Positions 5,787 through 6,841 of a stretch of DNA of 6,841 bases are shown piece by piece. A model generated the notes under the pieces. The model was not told the origin of the DNA and ran no database searches. It saw nothing but the letters and a program-made list of their open reading frames with translations. Source of the stretch: JBOHPP01 sp050731755. GTDB taxonomy: Bacteria > Methylomirabilota > Methylomirabilia > Rokubacteriales > CSP1-6. Position numbers and translations under genes: made by a program. Where the stretch lies: assembly GCA_050731755.1 (NCBI GenBank), contig JBOHPP010000041.1, forward strand, positions 1 through 6,841. The letters are read 5' to 3'. Positions within the stretch are counted from its first letter, which is position 1, and every line of letters starts with the position of its first letter.

Positions 5787-5957
5787 GTGATCGATGACGA
5801 GCTCAAGGCGATCCTCGTCTGCCCGGCGTGCAAGGGCGATCTCCGGTTCGAGGAGACGCGCATCATCTGCCCGGCGTGCCGCAAGGCCTATCCCATCCGC
5901 GACGGAATCCCCGTCATGCTGATCGACGAGGCTCTGCCCTGGTCACCGGGGAGCTGA
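5787..5957 (+). CDS. Trm112-like small zinc-binding protein
   Basis: This 56-residue protein starts at a GTG with GGAGG at 5776-5780, 6 nt upstream; nearby ATGs at 5768 and 5774 are in another frame. It contains two CPAC knuckles (Cys12/Cys15 and Cys28/Cys31) that can hold one zinc ion, then the family's signature AYPIRDGIPVMLIDEA (34-49). This matches the Trm112/UPF0434 (YcaR-like) family. Eukaryotic and archaeal Trm112 proteins activate methyltransferases that modify tRNA, rRNA and release factor; the role of the short bacterial forms is less clear. Many bacterial relatives lack one or more of the cysteines, whereas all four are present here. It lies within a sugar-nucleotide cluster, so a partner methyltransferase might be encoded beyond the window. 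Its 3' end probably overlaps the next gene, suggesting coupled translation. Confidence 0.9.
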   Translation: MIDDELKAILVCPACKGDLRFEETRIICPACRKAYPIRDGIPVMLIDEALPWSPGS

Positions 5958-6841
5958 CCACCGACCGGCCTGGCTCCCACCGTCCCGACCACGCGGTCAT
6001 CCTCGCCGGGGGCGAGGGCACGCGGCTCCGTCCTCTCACGCTCACCCGCCCCAAGCCGGTGGTGCCGCTGCTCAACCGGCCGTTCCTGGCGTACCAGCTC
6101 GGCCTCCTGACCCGGCACGGGATCAGCGACGTCGTCCTGGCCTGCTCGTACCGAGTCGACGACGTTCGCACTGCGCTCGGCGCCGAGACGCAGGGCGCGC
6201 GGCTGCGTTACGTCGTGGAGGAGGAGCCGCTGGGCACCGGCGGCGGCGTCCGCCACGCCGTCGACGAGGTCAGCGGCGCCGTCTGGGTCCTCAACGGCGA
6301 CATCCTGACCGACGCCGACCTCACGGCAATGCGGCGCTTCCACCAGGTGCACCGGGCTCGGATGACGATGTTCCTCATTCCCGTCGACGATCCTCGCCAG
6401 TACGGCGTCGTGGAAACGGCGGCCGACGGGCGGATCCTCCGCTTTCGCGAGAAGCCGACGGCGGGCGAGGAGATCACGACGAACACGATCAACGCCGGCG
6501 TCTATCTGCTCGACGCCGAGCTGCTGCGCCGGATCCCCACCGGCCGCCCGCTGTCGATCGAGCGCGAGTTCTTTCCGAACCTCATCGCCGACGGCATCGC
6601 CTGCTTTGGCTGGTGCCCGACGGCCTACTGGCGCGACATCGGGAGCCCGGCCGCCTACCTCGCCGCGCAGATGGATCTGCTGGAGGGTCGCGTGAAGACG
6701 TCACTGTCGCCCCCCGGCCGAATTTCGGGCGGCGCCTGGCTCGACGAGCCCACCGGGCTGGACCCCGCCGCGATCATCGTGCCGCCGGCCGTCGTCGGGC
6801 GCGGCGCCCGCGTCGCCGCCCGCGCCCGCGTGGGCCCGGGG
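5939..6841 (+). CDS. Sugar-1-phosphate nucleotidyltransferase (NDP-sugar pyrophosphorylase), 3' end missing
   Basis: The frame runs off the window. It contains the nucleotide-binding signature ILAGGEGTRLRPLT (21-34 from the start used) with Lys39 in TRPKP, LNGD (118-121) with metal-binding Asp121, REKP (170-173) and YWRDIGSPAAYL (230-241). From about residue 262, hexapeptide-like repeats (PPAVVGRGARVAARARVG) begin a left-handed beta-helix. This resembles mannose-1-phosphate guanylyltransferase and glucose-1-phosphate uridylyl/thymidylyltransferase-like proteins, which make NDP-sugars from an NTP and a sugar phosphate; the substrate is not settled. The start is unclear: no ATG, GTG or TTG lies close before the signature. 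I used CTG 5939, which has GAGG at 5928-5931 and gives 18 residues before the AVILAGG motif. The alternative GTG at 5876 has no visible ribosome binding site and would overlap the Trm112-like gene by 82 nt. Confidence 0.88.
   Translation, partial: MVTGELTTDRPGSHRPDHAVILAGGEGTRLRPLTLTRPKPVVPLLNRPFLAYQLGLLTRHGISDVVLACSYRVDDVRTALGAETQGARLRYVVEEEPLGTGGGVRHAVDEVSGAVWVLNGDILTDADLTAMRRFHQVHRARMTMFLIPVDDPRQYGVVETAADGRILRFREKPTAGEEITTNTINAGVYLLDAELLRRIPTGRPLSIEREFFPNLIADGIACFGWCPTAYWRDIGSPAAYLAAQMDLLEGRVKTSLSPPGRISGGAWLDEPTGLDPAAIIVPPAVVGRGARVAARARVGPG

Overview
The window is GC-rich bacterial DNA with tightly packed genes, all on the + strand. GTG starts, a sigma-54-type promoter and an extended -10 promoter fit a high-GC soil or subsurface lineage. 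Candidatus Rokubacteria/Methylomirabilota or a deltaproteobacterial-type group are candidates, but no marker gene is present and this placement is a guess.

Layout. Positions 1-683 hold the 3' part of a multi-pass membrane CtaG-type cytochrome oxidase assembly factor. A -24/-12 (sigma-54) promoter at 714-729 precedes a 65-residue protein of unknown function (777-974). A hairpin plus T-run (996-1024) closes this unit, and an extended -10 element (1040-1048) opens the next, which begins only 18 nt further on.

The second unit is a nucleotide-sugar operon. It holds UDP-glucose 6-dehydrogenase (1066-2376), UDP-glucuronate decarboxylase (2383-4701), a GalE-like 4-epimerase (4698-5630, overlapping its neighbour by 4 nt), a Trm112-like zinc protein (5787-5957), and the start of a sugar-1-phosphate nucleotidyltransferase (5939 to the window edge). 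The first three enzymes suggest UDP-glucose to UDP-glucuronate to UDP-xylose, with the 4-epimerase possibly making UDP-arabinose. The products would feed exopolysaccharide or cell-surface glycan synthesis.

The standout is a full-length intein of 461 residues (2905-4287) inside the decarboxylase. It carries splicing motifs and a two-motif LAGLIDADG homing endonuclease. It splits the conserved Arg-Ile-Phe-Asn / Thr-His-Gly-Pro-Arg substrate-site motif exactly between Asn174 and Thr636; removing it restores a normal 311-residue enzyme. The intein DNA is AT-richer and uses AGA/AGG arginine codons that are absent from ugd and from the N-extein.

The 156-bp gap before the Trm112-like gene holds a GC-rich hairpin, two imperfect 42-bp tandem repeats, and two mutually exclusive hairpins, one of which buries the ribosome binding site. 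This may be a translational switch. The nucleotidyltransferase has no ATG, GTG or TTG start near its N-terminal motif.
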